Positions 6,450 through 13,804 of a stretch of 19,728 bases of DNA are shown in pieces (within the stretch, counting starts at the first letter, position 1; every line of letters starts with the position of its first letter). The stretch covers positions 1-19,728 of the forward strand of contig CALDIB010000042.1 of NCBI GenBank assembly GCA_937902125.1. Direction: 5' to 3'. Source of the DNA: an uncultured Treponema sp. GTDB taxonomy: Bacteria > Spirochaetota > Spirochaetia > Treponematales > Treponemataceae. A program made the translations under genes and the position numbers. The notes beneath the pieces were generated by a model, which worked only from the letters and a program-made list of their open reading frames with translations, made no database searches and was not told where the DNA came from.

Positions 6450-6827
6450 TCATTCTTCCCGCCTTTTCATTTCTTTTTCCAACTCCGCCCTCATCATCTC
6501 AAAATCGTCTTCACCAATGCCGCACTTTGCCAAGTCCACATGGCCGTCTGTAAAAACAACTCCTTCCGCCTCAAGTTTTTTTCGCTGAACATCGCTTCCG
6601 CCAAATGCAAAACTTCCTGAACAAAAGCCTTTTGCGTTTACAACCCGGTGGCAGGGAGTGACCGAGTTGCTGGGGTTTTTATGGAGGGCGTTTCCCACAT
6701 AGCGGCGCAAATTGCAGTTTCCTACAAGGGCGGCCACTTGTGAATAGGAAGCCGCTTTGCCTTTTGGAATTAGTCGGACGGCGGCGTAGATTTTTTGGTC
6801 AAGAGAAGGTTTTTTAACTTTGTCCAA
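6450..6827 (-). CDS. MGMT-family DNA alkyltransferase-like protein
   Basis: This 125-residue protein matches the DNA-binding/catalytic domain of O6-methylguanine-DNA methyltransferases without the N-terminal Ada/Ogt domain. It has IPKGKAASYSQVAALVGN (helix-turn-helix segment), RRYVGNALHKNP (arginine finger region) and the active-site motif PCHRVV with Cys59. The cysteine is kept, so a suicidal alkyltransferase is possible, unlike Trp-bearing ATL proteins. Translation probably starts at TTG 6827, immediately after the TAG of the acetyltransferase gene and in the same frame, with AGAAAGG 8 nt upstream; no ATG occurs before the conserved part. It is the last gene of the proS operon. It probably repairs alkylated bases or flags them for excision repair. 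Confidence 0.85.
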   Translation of the reverse strand: MDKVKKPSLDQKIYAAVRLIPKGKAASYSQVAALVGNCNLRRYVGNALHKNPSNSVTPCHRVVNAKGFCSGSFAFGGSDVQRKKLEAEGVVFTDGHVDLAKCGIGEDDFEMMRAELEKEMKRREE

Positions 6828-7433
6828 CTACAGGGCCTTTCTAAAAATATAGGTTTTGTATTTTTCGTTCTCGTCGCTAAAGGGTTGGTAGACGTCTTCT
6901 TGAACCAAGCTAAAGCCCCGCTTTTCATACCATTTCCAATTGCAGTCGCAGTCTGTCCACAAGTAAAGATTTTTCCAACCTTCGCCGCGAAGCTTTGCAA
7001 AAAGCCGGCTCAAGATTTCGCTTCCGCCGCCGGGCTTTCGGCTTACAAAAAGAGAAAGCTTTATGTCGTCTTGGCCCATTAAGTCCAAAGTCCGCCTGTC
7101 CATAAGATTAAGGTATGCGCGGCTCATTTCCGTGGCCTTTTTTAGATTGGACGGAAAACGAATGGACTCTTTTTCGTACCATTCTTCAACCTTGCAAGCG
7201 TCGCCCTTTTTTGTAAAGAAAGCGGCGGAAAGAAATTCCTCCGTGGCGCCGTCAAGCAATTCAAAATGCAAATCGTTTTCCGAAATGTTGTTTCTGACAA
7301 TGAATTCAACATTGAACCTTTTAAACTCTTTGTCGCCCACTGGCGGACTCCAAAGCGGCTCGACCACATCAACCACAAAAGGAATGTTTTTATTTTCAAA
7401 AGCCTTAAGTTTGGCGCTCTCAAAGACATTCAT
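6828..7433 (-). CDS. GNAT-family N-acetyltransferase
   Basis: This is a 201-residue protein. The C-terminal half carries the GNAT core: DDIKLSLFVSRKPGGGSEILSRLFAKLRGEGWKN corresponds to the strand and acetyl-CoA pyrophosphate loop (RKPGGGSEIL), followed by LYLWTDCDCNWKWYEKRGFSLVQE with the conserved N-x-x-x-Y-E-K-x-G-F ending. The N-terminal 110 residues are less typical. The ATG directly follows the TAA of the flavoprotein gene with no clear Shine-Dalgarno, suggesting translational coupling. Its TAG abuts the TTG start of the MGMT-like gene in the same frame. The acyl acceptor cannot be told. Confidence 0.8.
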   Translation of the reverse strand: MNVFESAKLKAFENKNIPFVVDVVEPLWSPPVGDKEFKRFNVEFIVRNNISENDLHFELLDGATEEFLSAAFFTKKGDACKVEEWYEKESIRFPSNLKKATEMSRAYLNLMDRRTLDLMGQDDIKLSLFVSRKPGGGSEILSRLFAKLRGEGWKNLYLWTDCDCNWKWYEKRGFSLVQEDVYQPFSDENEKYKTYIFRKAL

Positions 7434-7916
7434 TTACGACTCGTTCACAAGCTTTCCGGTCATGCGCTCAATTGTCATTTCAAGGCATTGAACGCGGCCA
7501 AGCGCGTTGGTCATTTCTTTTTCAATGTAAGCGGGATCGTCGTTGAACTTGCGGCACAAGGCAAGGCAGATTTCTTTTGCTTCGTCCAAACTTTCAACAA
7601 GGCGAATCTTTCCAAAAACAACCACGCTCTTTATGTTCAGCGCCCACTCCCCTTCTTTTACAAAACCCTTGTCATAAACGCAAAAACTTGCCTTGGCGCA
7701 ATTTTTTATGGCGTCAATTTTGTGGCCTTCCTTGGCGCCGTGAAAATAAATCTTTCCTGTCTTTTCATAATAAAACTGGTTCATCGGAATTCCGTAGGGA
7801 TAGCCGTCGTCGCCTATCAAGGACAAAACGCCCCGCTTTTCTTCCCTAAGAATTTTCAAACATTCTTCTTGAGGAATTTCCTGCTTGAACCTGCGCATTT
7901 TTCTAAACATAGTCAT
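7434..7916 (-). CDS. Pyridoxamine 5'-phosphate oxidase-like (Nim-type) flavoprotein
   Basis: This 160-residue protein has the split-barrel FMN-binding pattern of NimA/PPOx-like proteins: FRKMRRFKQEIPQEECLKIL, then GVLSLIGDDGYPYGIPMNQFYY, then IYFHGAKEGHKIDAIK and ASFCVYDKG. Members bind FMN and some reduce nitroimidazoles. The first ATG (7916) overlaps the stop codon of the lipoprotein gene as ATGA, but the second ATG (7910) is better spaced from the GGAAGG Shine-Dalgarno and is an equally good start. Middle gene of the operon; the physiological substrate is unknown. Confidence 0.85.
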   Translation of the reverse strand: MTMFRKMRRFKQEIPQEECLKILREEKRGVLSLIGDDGYPYGIPMNQFYYEKTGKIYFHGAKEGHKIDAIKNCAKASFCVYDKGFVKEGEWALNIKSVVVFGKIRLVESLDEAKEICLALCRKFNDDPAYIEKEMTNALGRVQCLEMTIERMTGKLVNES

Positions 7917-8821
7917 TTCCTTCCGCTTAACTTTTTGAACAACTTTATCAACAAACCGACTCGGCCAAACAAAAGCCAGAACAAAAACGCCGCCAGCGCC
8001 AAAATCGGAATTCCATAGGCGGCAAGGTAAAACAAAAAGAGCAAAAAGCCCGCGAAGAACGAGGCGGAGTTTGAAACAAACTGCCTAAAGCCGTCGCCCA
8101 AATCAGGCCACACAAAGCCGCTTTCGTTTTTTCCGGCGGGAAGGCGCGCGTTCATGTTCAGCGTTGAAAAATCAATTTGATTGGAAAGGCGCTTCATTCG
8201 CCCTTCCATGGACTCAAGCTCGCTTATAACTTGATTCAACTGCCGCTCAATTTGTAGCAAGTCTTTTATGTCCTTTGCCGAAGAAAGGTAGCCTTCAAGC
8301 TTGACCTTTAAAATTTTCTTTGTGTTGATTCTAGACTCAAGGTCGTAAAACTCGTCCGTAACGTCGCGGCTGTTTTCGGAGCGGCTTAAAATTTTTCCAA
8401 AGCTTCCAGCTTCGGCCATCGCCTCTTCAAAGCGCCTGCTGGGAATTTTTATCTCGCAGTTAAAATCCCATTCGCTGGAATTTGAATTGCTTATGTAGCC
8501 GCCAAACTTTTTTGCAAAGCTTTCGGCCTTTTCTTCCAACCCCAAAAGGCTTTGAACTTCCAAAGAAAGGCTTCCGTTTTTTATAAGCTTTCGCTCAACT
8601 TGAACGGGCCCGCCGTTGGAAGCGCCTGAATCGTATTCCGCCTCAAACGCGGCTTCCTCAACCATATCCATGGACTCGGCCATCGCCATATTTTTGGAGG
8701 CCCTGACTTTCATTCCGTCCGCCAAAGCCATGGCAGGTTCGGCCAAGCCCTTGGCTTTTTTGCATGAAGCCAGAGCTAAGCACACGGCAAAGACAAAAAG
8801 AATTTTTAAAACGCGTTTCAT
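7913..8821 (-). CDS. DUF4349 lipoprotein with C-terminal membrane region
   Basis: The 302-residue protein begins with a lipoprotein signal peptide: MKR, a hydrophobic core FVFAVCLALA, and lipobox LASC with Cys20. After a low-complexity linker, the DUF4349 domain (about 70-230) starts ERKLIKNGSLSLEVQSLLGLEEKAESFAKKFGGYI. It includes the conserved VTDEFYDLESRINTKKILKVKLEGYL and the coiled-coil-like IERQLNQVISELESMEGRMKRL. A strongly hydrophobic segment near 255-290 indicates one or two transmembrane helices, and the protein ends KLFKKLSGRK. GGAGG lies 8 nt before the ATG. It follows proS by 33 bp and overlaps the flavoprotein gene by 4 bp. It is an envelope protein of unknown role. Confidence 0.85.
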   Translation of the reverse strand: MKRVLKILFVFAVCLALASCKKAKGLAEPAMALADGMKVRASKNMAMAESMDMVEEAAFEAEYDSGASNGGPVQVERKLIKNGSLSLEVQSLLGLEEKAESFAKKFGGYISNSNSSEWDFNCEIKIPSRRFEEAMAEAGSFGKILSRSENSRDVTDEFYDLESRINTKKILKVKLEGYLSSAKDIKDLLQIERQLNQVISELESMEGRMKRLSNQIDFSTLNMNARLPAGKNESGFVWPDLGDGFRQFVSNSASFFAGFLLFLFYLAAYGIPILALAAFLFWLLFGRVGLLIKLFKKLSGRK

Positions 8822-8854
8822 TTTTAGGCCTCCAAAAACTTTCGCCGCAATTTT

Positions 8855-10678
8855 TTAGCCGTTCAACTTGTCTAATTCCGCTTTGACAATCTCGGCGGCT
8901 TGGTCGGCGGCTTGGTCGGCGGGAACCAACTGCGCTTCGCTCTCCGAGCGCAATTTCATTTCAACATTGGGAAGGTTTTTGTCGCCCACCACAATGCGGA
9001 GCGGAATGCCAATCAAGTCAAAGTCCTTGAATTTGACTCCGGGCCGCTCCGCGCGGTCGTCAAGCAAAACGTCAACTCCTTGCGTCAAAAGCTCATCGTA
9101 AATTTTGTCGGCCGCCTCTTTCATCGCGCCTTCATACTTTATCGGAACAATGACGACTTGGAAGGGAGCCACAGTCATCGGCCAAATTATTCCGTTGTCG
9201 TCGTGCCGCTCTTCGATTATGCTGGCAAGCGTTCTGTCAACGCCGATTCCGTAGCAGCCCATAATCGGAGTGGCGGCCTTTCCGTTTTGGTCAAGGTAGG
9301 TCACGTTCATGCTCTTTGTGTACTTGTCGCCCAACTTGAATATGTGGCCAAGCTCGTTTCCTTTTTTGCTGTAAAGTTCGGCGCCGCATTCAGAACATTT
9401 GTCGCCGGGAACAACGGTGCGGAAATCTCCGCAAGCCCAAACTGTAAAATCGCGAAGAGGCTCCACATGCTTTGCGTGATAGCCTTCCTTGCTGGCCCCG
9501 ATATACGCGTCATGCATAAGGGGAACAAAGGCGCCGCTTGCGTCCATGTCGATTACGCTCTTGTCGGCGATTACAGGGCAGTTGCAGTTGAGCGGGCCGA
9601 CAAATCCATGCGGCGCGTTGGCGTACTTCAAGACTTCTTCGTCGTTGGCCAAGCCCGCTTCGCTCGCTTTTAAGAAGGCGGCCAGTTTTGTGTCGTTCAA
9701 CTCCAAGTCGCCGCGAATCAAAACCACAAAATAGCTGAGCGGATAATACTTTCCGGCGTTGTCCTCAACTCGCCTAAATGATTCCGCTCCCTTGACTCCG
9801 CTCAAATCCAAAGCGCAGTTTGTCACGCGGCAGACAATCGCCTTGATGAACTGATTGCTCTTGGCGCCAAAGAATTTTTCCATGTCCTCAATGCTAAAGA
9901 CATTGGGCGTGGCGACTTCTTCCAATTTTTGGTTTGTCGGAACGGAGCCGTTGGAGTCGGCGGCGCAAGAAGCCTTTTCAACATTGGCCGCGTAGCCGCA
10001 CTTGGGGCACAAAATCAAAGTGTCGTCGCCAACCGGAGACTCCACCATAAATTCCTCGGAACCGCTTCCGCCCATGCTGCCCGTGTCGGCCTTTACGGAA
10101 ATGATTGAAAGGCCCAAGCGCTTGTAGATTTTTCTGTAAGCGGCGGCCACATTGTCGTAAGAGGCGTCCAAGGAGGCTTGGTCAGCGTCAAAGGAATAAG
10201 CGTCCATCATAGTAAACTCGCGGCCGCGCATCACGCCGTAACGGGGACGGATTTCGTCGCGGTATTTTGTGTTGATTTGATACAAGGTCATCGGAAGCTG
10301 CTTGTAGCTTTCCAAACCGTCGCGAACCAGCGCGGTAAAAGCCTCTTCCGCCGTGGGGCTCACAACCATGTCCTGTCCGCCGCGATTTTGGGGAGTGAGC
10401 ATTTCGCCGCTCATCTTGTCCCAGCGTCCGCTTTCCTTCCAAATTTCTCCGGGCTGAATCACTGTCGGCTTCATTTCAAGGCAGCCCGCCTTGTCCAATT
10501 CCTCGCGGATTATGTTCACAACTTTTGTAAAAGACTTAAAGCCCAAAGGCATGTATGAATAAAGGCCGTTGCCCAATTTGCGGATCATTCCGCTTCGCAT
10601 CATCAATTGGTGGCTTGCAATCACCGCGTCGTTAGGAGAGTCGCGGAGAGTTGAAATAAGAAATTTTGAAGTTTTCAT
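8855..10678 (-). CDS. proS: Proline--tRNA ligase
   Basis: Charges tRNA-Pro in the cytoplasm. The 607-residue length and layout are those of the bacterial-type enzyme: class II motif 1 around SHQLMMRSGMIRKLGNGLYSYMPLG, motif 2 around YRDEIRPRYGVMRGREFTMMDAYSFD (residues about 140-165), the inserted editing domain (roughly 220-400), motif 3 GCYGIGVDRTLASIIEE, and the anticodon-binding domain ending KAELDKLNG. The inserted region contains CPKCG and CSECG pairs. I start at ATG 10678 (MKTSKFLISTLRDSPNDA), which fits the family; an upstream in-frame start at 10789 would add 37 atypical residues and lies upstream of the promoter. No Shine-Dalgarno is present, and the promoter implies a leader of only about 3 nt. 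First gene of a five-gene minus-strand operon. Confidence 0.97.
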   Translation of the reverse strand: MKTSKFLISTLRDSPNDAVIASHQLMMRSGMIRKLGNGLYSYMPLGFKSFTKVVNIIREELDKAGCLEMKPTVIQPGEIWKESGRWDKMSGEMLTPQNRGGQDMVVSPTAEEAFTALVRDGLESYKQLPMTLYQINTKYRDEIRPRYGVMRGREFTMMDAYSFDADQASLDASYDNVAAAYRKIYKRLGLSIISVKADTGSMGGSGSEEFMVESPVGDDTLILCPKCGYAANVEKASCAADSNGSVPTNQKLEEVATPNVFSIEDMEKFFGAKSNQFIKAIVCRVTNCALDLSGVKGAESFRRVEDNAGKYYPLSYFVVLIRGDLELNDTKLAAFLKASEAGLANDEEVLKYANAPHGFVGPLNCNCPVIADKSVIDMDASGAFVPLMHDAYIGASKEGYHAKHVEPLRDFTVWACGDFRTVVPGDKCSECGAELYSKKGNELGHIFKLGDKYTKSMNVTYLDQNGKAATPIMGCYGIGVDRTLASIIEERHDDNGIIWPMTVAPFQVVIVPIKYEGAMKEAADKIYDELLTQGVDVLLDDRAERPGVKFKDFDLIGIPLRIVVGDKNLPNVEMKLRSESEAQLVPADQAADQAAEIVKAELDKLNG

Positions 10679-10687
10679 GATGCGGAT

Positions 10688-10716
10688 ATTATATAGAAAA
10701 AGTTGCAAGAATTCAA
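10688..10716 (-). promoter_or_regulatory. proS promoter giving a near-leaderless mRNA
   Basis: On the minus strand TTGAAT (10716-10711), a 17-bp spacer and TATAAT (10693-10688) precede the start codon. The expected start, about 7 nt after the -10, is A10681, leaving roughly three untranslated bases before ATG 10678, consistent with the missing Shine-Dalgarno. Confidence 0.65.
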
Positions 10717-10789
10717 TATAATATAATAAAGGCAACAAAATTATAAAAATACAAAAACGCTCCCGGTTGCGGCTGCGTCCGATTGGCAC

Positions 10790-10864
10790 CGCTAGCTAGC
10801 GTCGCTACTCGCTGTTTGCGTTTGTAACTATTTAACTTCGCCGCATTTGCGGCGACGCAAACAG
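10790..10864. repeat. Nested palindromes between proS and the ABC gene
   Basis: CGCTAGCTAGCG (10790-10801) is a perfect 12-bp palindrome. Just to its right, CTGTTTGCGT (10812-10821) pairs with ACGCAAACAG (10855-10864), and the loop holds CGCCGC-attt-GCGGCG (10839-10854) directly inside the second arm. This gives a bulged cruciform of about 53 bp. A short CGCG-ccct-CGCG followed by TTTTTT (near 10886-10903) could be a weak plus-strand terminator or attenuator before the ABC gene. The remainder of 10717-10944 shows nothing gene-like. Confidence 0.6.
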
Positions 10865-10944
10865 AGAGTTGCCGCCAGCCGCCCCGCGCCCTCGCGCGTT
10901 TTTTACTAGTTTAACCCCGTTGCCCAATTATTTTTGGAGACACT

Positions 10945-11775
10945 ATGAATTTCTTAAAATTTAACGATGTGCATTTTTCCTATCCCGCGGTGGAAGGCGA
11001 TGTTGACGAGGACGGAAAGCAAATCCAACCGCCGGTGATTTTTGACCATTTTAGCGCGGAGCTTCCGGCGGGCTTTGTAAGCCTTGTTGGCCCCAACGCA
11101 AGCGGAAAGTCCACCTTTATGCTTTTGGCCGCAGGCCGCGTCCTTCCCCAAGAGGGAACGGTTCAATTGCTGGGCTGCGACACAAGGACCATCAGCGAAT
11201 CGGAGCGGGACCAGCTGGCCAGCTACATTTACCAAAACATGGAACTGGACACCGACCAAAAAACGGGCGCGCTCTTGGATTACGTTTACAAAAACGGCTC
11301 GCTTGGCGGCGCGGCTTTTGGAGCGCTGGACGAAAGAAAAGATTTTTTGGAGGAAGTCAAAGAAGTTTTTGAGCTGCAAGATTTGCTGGACAAAAAATTC
11401 AACGCGCTTTCAAAAGGCCAATTGCAGCGCGCGCTCGCGGCCTTCTCACTTTTGTACGGCTCAAAGTCGGTCTTTATGGACGAGCCATTTTTTGCCTTGG
11501 AAGAGCGCCAAAAAGAAAGCGCGATAAAATACCTAAAGGAATTCTGCGCCGCCAAAGGCGTGACGGTTTACATTTCCATGCACGAGTTGGATTTGACCAA
11601 AAAATACGCCGACACCGTAATGCTTTTTTACCCCAACCACGACATAGACTTGGGAAGCGCCGCCGAAGTTTTGACCGACCAAGCGCTGGAAAAATCCTAC
11701 GGCGTTCCCGCCTCCATGCTAAAGCAAAGCGAAGAGCTAAGCCGGGAACAAATCGCGCGCAGGCTGAATTTTTAG
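10945..11775 (+). CDS. ABC transporter-type ATP-binding protein (orphan)
   Basis: This 276-residue ATPase has all ABC motifs. Walker A is GPNASGKST (49-57), the Q-loop region is YIYQNME (about 94-100), the signature variant is LSKGQLQRA (155-163), Walker B is SVFMDEP (175-181) with catalytic Glu180, and H-loop is His213 in SMHEL. The N-terminus contains an acidic insert (residues 15-28, EGDVDEDGKQ) not usual in the family. The start ATG has TTGGAGA 8 nt upstream. No permease or binding protein is adjacent: the upstream neighbour is the divergent proS and the downstream neighbour converges. It may serve a permease encoded elsewhere; transport direction and substrate cannot be inferred. Confidence 0.9.
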   Translation: MNFLKFNDVHFSYPAVEGDVDEDGKQIQPPVIFDHFSAELPAGFVSLVGPNASGKSTFMLLAAGRVLPQEGTVQLLGCDTRTISESERDQLASYIYQNMELDTDQKTGALLDYVYKNGSLGGAAFGALDERKDFLEEVKEVFELQDLLDKKFNALSKGQLQRALAAFSLLYGSKSVFMDEPFFALEERQKESAIKYLKEFCAAKGVTVYISMHELDLTKKYADTVMLFYPNHDIDLGSAAEVLTDQALEKSYGVPASMLKQSEELSREQIARRLNF

Positions 11776-11821
11776 AAGGCGATTTTTTTTTAAGGCCCCA
11801 AAGCGGCTTCCCGCGCCTTCT
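11774..11821. terminator. Candidate shared terminator between convergent genes
   Basis: AGAAGGCG (11774-11781) pairs perfectly with CGCCTTCT (11814-11821). The arms overlap the 3' ends of both convergent genes, and the interval includes a run of nine T on the plus strand and a smaller AAGGCC/GGCTT pairing. The T run lies inside the large stem, so the exact terminating structure is uncertain. Confidence 0.4.
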
Positions 11822-12938
11822 AAACCTTTAGCGCCCCGTTTTCCAGCGCGGTAAAAGAAGAGCCGTCGGCATACTCAATCACAATTGTTGGAAGGCGTAC
11901 AACGCCGTCAAGGTGAATCAAGCAAGGCGCGTCGTCGTCGTAATTGCAGCCAATGGCAAAGTGGCAGGTTTGAAAGGCCTTTTCGTCCTCAAGCATGTTG
12001 CCGCTTATGGTGGCGGAAGGATTCATTCCAATTCCAAGCTCGCCTATGTTCCGCGCGTTCTTTTTGTAAATTTCCCCTTGGCCTTGGGGCAAAAGGCCCT
12101 TCTTTTCCATTTGCGCGGATTTTGCCTCAGCGTCTGTGACAGTCTTTAAAAGCCTTTTGGCTTCGTCGCCGCCGGAGATGTCGCTGACAAATCCATGCTC
12201 CACTTTGACGACAATCGGCGTGTTTATGATTGAGTCGCCGTCTCCAAAAGTCATGGAGCCGTCGTAAACGATTGTTCCTTCGCAGCCTGAGTCAACGCCG
12301 TTTCCCACAACAGGACTTATGAAAACTTCTCCGGCGGGAATGTTTCCGCCAAGACCGGGCTTTGAAAAATCTCCGTCGTCCAAAAGAGCCTCCCGGCCCT
12401 GAACAGGAACGCTTATGTTCGTTCCGCCAGGCGCGGTGACGCGGACAGAAACCGCTCCCTTAAATTTGGCCGCCAGCTTTTTGCAGCGTTCCCCCATGTC
12501 GTTGTAATCAATGTTGGCCGTCCGCTCGAACATGTCTGGAGTGAGGCCCGGCGTCCAAATGGCGCGAATGGATTTTTTTCCTTCAAGCAAGTAGTCAAAG
12601 GCGCTGTCGTATTTGACGCCGTTTTCGCCCACATAGGGATTGGCTTCCGCCTCCGCGTCGTGACCCAACTTTTGGCTTGAAATTGACATTATAACGTCGG
12701 GCGCGGTTTTTATGGCCGCGAGGACGCTGGGCTCAGCGTTGTCCATGGAAGTTTTTTCCCGCTGATACATAAGTACAGTGTCGGCCTCTGCGTCGGAACA
12801 AACCGTGTAAAGGTCTTGCGCGATTTCCGCGGTTTTAGGATTCGCGATGATAAGAACTTTTTCGCCCTTCTTTATTTTAAGAACGTCTTCAACCGTCACT
12901 TGCGCGGCGGTCTTTTTTTGGTTGAAAATCTTTTGCAT
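11820..12938 (-). CDS. Aminopeptidase, M29/AmpS (thermophilic) family
   Basis: This 372-residue protein resembles COG2309 leucyl-type metallo-aminopeptidases. It has an N-terminal Rossmann-like part (VLKIKKGEKVLIIANPKTAEIAQDLY) and the family's catalytic-domain segments: FSKPGLGGNIPAGEVFISPV (near 190-208), GTIVYDGS, NIGELGIGMNP (around 295-305) and CHFAIGCNYDDDAPCLIHLDGVV (about 325-347), which carry the Glu, His, Tyr and Asp metal-ligand candidates. It probably releases N-terminal residues from peptides in the cytoplasm. The start is ATG 12938 without a Shine-Dalgarno; a TAATAT box lies only 6 nt upstream, so this too may be leaderless. A terminator stem precedes it. Confidence 0.85.
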   Translation of the reverse strand: MQKIFNQKKTAAQVTVEDVLKIKKGEKVLIIANPKTAEIAQDLYTVCSDAEADTVLMYQREKTSMDNAEPSVLAAIKTAPDVIMSISSQKLGHDAEAEANPYVGENGVKYDSAFDYLLEGKKSIRAIWTPGLTPDMFERTANIDYNDMGERCKKLAAKFKGAVSVRVTAPGGTNISVPVQGREALLDDGDFSKPGLGGNIPAGEVFISPVVGNGVDSGCEGTIVYDGSMTFGDGDSIINTPIVVKVEHGFVSDISGGDEAKRLLKTVTDAEAKSAQMEKKGLLPQGQGEIYKKNARNIGELGIGMNPSATISGNMLEDEKAFQTCHFAIGCNYDDDAPCLIHLDGVVRLPTIVIEYADGSSFTALENGALKV

Positions 12939-12954
12939 AGATGAATATTAGCGC

Positions 12955-12992
12955 AAAAAGCGGAAGATTTCTAGAAAACCATCCGCCTTTTT
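12955..12992. terminator. Bidirectional intrinsic terminator
   Basis: AAAAAG-CGGA (12955-12964) pairs with TCCG-c-CTTTTT (12982-12992) with one bulged base, giving a U-rich 3' arm in either direction. On the minus strand it ends the small membrane-protein transcript before the aminopeptidase. Confidence 0.6.
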
Positions 12993-13020
12993 GAATTTGA
13001 GTTTATAATTTTCATTGTAT

Positions 13021-13257
13021 TTATTTTTTTTGTTTACTCGTTTCTGTGTCAGCGAATTCTTTCATTTCTGGTGTATTACCTAATTTTTCAGAAATCTCGT
13101 TTAACTGATTCTTTATAGAATTCAGAATGTCTCGTCTTTCATTAATCTTCCAATACCAACAAAAGAATTCACGACATAACAAAAATATAACAATCATAAT
13201 AATGATTATTAATAAACCAGAAGAACGAGGAGCTAACGGGGAGCCGTAATAATCCAT
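13021..13257 (-). CDS. Small single-pass membrane protein with coiled-coil tail
   Basis: The 78-residue product has one transmembrane helix at about residues 14-29 (GLLIIIIMIVIFLLCR) followed by FFCWYWKINERR. A heptad-like amphipathic stretch (about 42-60, DILNSIKNQLNEISEKLG) and a charged end complete it. GAGG lies 8 nt before the ATG, and a promoter with a TTGACA box lies upstream. It is divergent from an XRE regulator whose candidate operator overlaps that promoter, so repression by the neighbour is likely. I recognise no family. Confidence 0.7.
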   Translation of the reverse strand: MDYYGSPLAPRSSGLLIIIIMIVIFLLCREFFCWYWKINERRDILNSIKNQLNEISEKLGNTPEMKEFADTETSKQKK

Positions 13258-13306
13258 ATTTATAACCTCATTAAAATTAAATTTTTAAACAATAATTCAT
13301 TAGCGG

Positions 13307-13379
13307 TTAAAATATTAACTTACAAACCTAAATCTGTCAAGAAATTAAATTTCTAAAAGCAAAATTTCTAATATTTTAA
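13307..13379. promoter_or_regulatory. Divergent promoter region with paired inverted operator-like sites
   Basis: On the minus strand TTGACA (13340-13335), a 17-bp spacer and TAATAT (13317-13312) form the promoter of the small membrane protein. TTAAAATATTAA (13307-13318) covers this -10, and its near-exact reverse complement CTAATATTTTAA (13368-13379) lies at the presumed start region of the XRE gene, centre to centre about 61 bp. A further dyad AGAAATT-a-AATTTCT lies between them. The arrangement suggests autoregulation by the XRE protein. Confidence 0.5.
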
Positions 13380-13391
13380 TAAAGTTGAATT

Positions 13392-13727
13392 ATGGGTTTT
13401 TGGAAAAATGTCGCAAACGAGCTGGAATATCAAAATATAAGCAGAAAAGAGCTTGCGCAAAAGGCGGATTTTGCAGTTAGCGGAATTTCGCTGGGCATTT
13501 CAAACAATAGCGTTCCCTCCGCGGACGTAGCTGTCCGCATCGCAAAAGTGCTTGGCGTTTCTGTTGAATACTTAGTTACAGGAAAGGATTCTGCTCAAGA
13601 AAAACCGCTCAGCCCTCAATTGAACCGTCTTTTTTCAAACCTACAAAAAATCGATTCTTATGACGCCCAAAGCGTAAATCTTCTGGTGGAACGAATCCTA
13701 AACAAAAACGCTTCCACTCAACCTTAA
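13392..13727 (+). CDS. XRE-family regulator
   Basis: This 111-residue protein has a Cro/C1-type helix-turn-helix at residues about 5-62: ISRKELAQKADFAVSGISLGISNNSVPSADVAVRIAKVLGVS, followed by the closing motif VEYLVTGK. The remaining 45 residues form a short helical tail (NRLFSNLQKIDSYDAQSVNLLVERIL). The ATG has no clear Shine-Dalgarno. It is a paralogue of the regulator at 19335: both have W-x-x-V near the start and S-V-E-(Y/F)-L-V-T-G-K after the HTH, and both diverge from a membrane-protein gene. It probably represses its own and the neighbouring promoter. Confidence 0.85.
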   Translation: MGFWKNVANELEYQNISRKELAQKADFAVSGISLGISNNSVPSADVAVRIAKVLGVSVEYLVTGKDSAQEKPLSPQLNRLFSNLQKIDSYDAQSVNLLVERILNKNASTQP

Positions 13728-13737
13728 TGCAAATGTA

Positions 13738-13780
13738 ATAAAAAAAAACGGCGAGGCAGCCGGAGGTTGGCTGTCTCGCC
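13738..13780 (-). terminator. Strong intrinsic terminator of the fucose-isomerase-like operon
   Basis: On the minus strand GGCGAGACAGCC pairs with GGCTGCCTCGCC (13779-13749) with one mismatch, around a 7-nt loop, followed by a run of eight T (13747-13740). It lies 25 bp past the stop codon. Confidence 0.9.
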
Positions 13781-13804
13781 GCAAGTTTTGGTCAGGAACC
13801 TATA

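Noticed and set aside
8900..9673. 257-codon plus-strand ORF opposite proS
   Set aside because: It is the antisense shadow of a highly conserved proS reading frame in GC-richer DNA; the same holds for the long antisense ORFs opposite the isomerase, flavoprotein and ankyrin genes.
10679..10789. 37-residue N-terminal extension of ProS
   Set aside because: The extension lies upstream of a consensus -10 box, has no ribosome-binding site, and does not fit the family N-terminus, which begins at MKTSKF.
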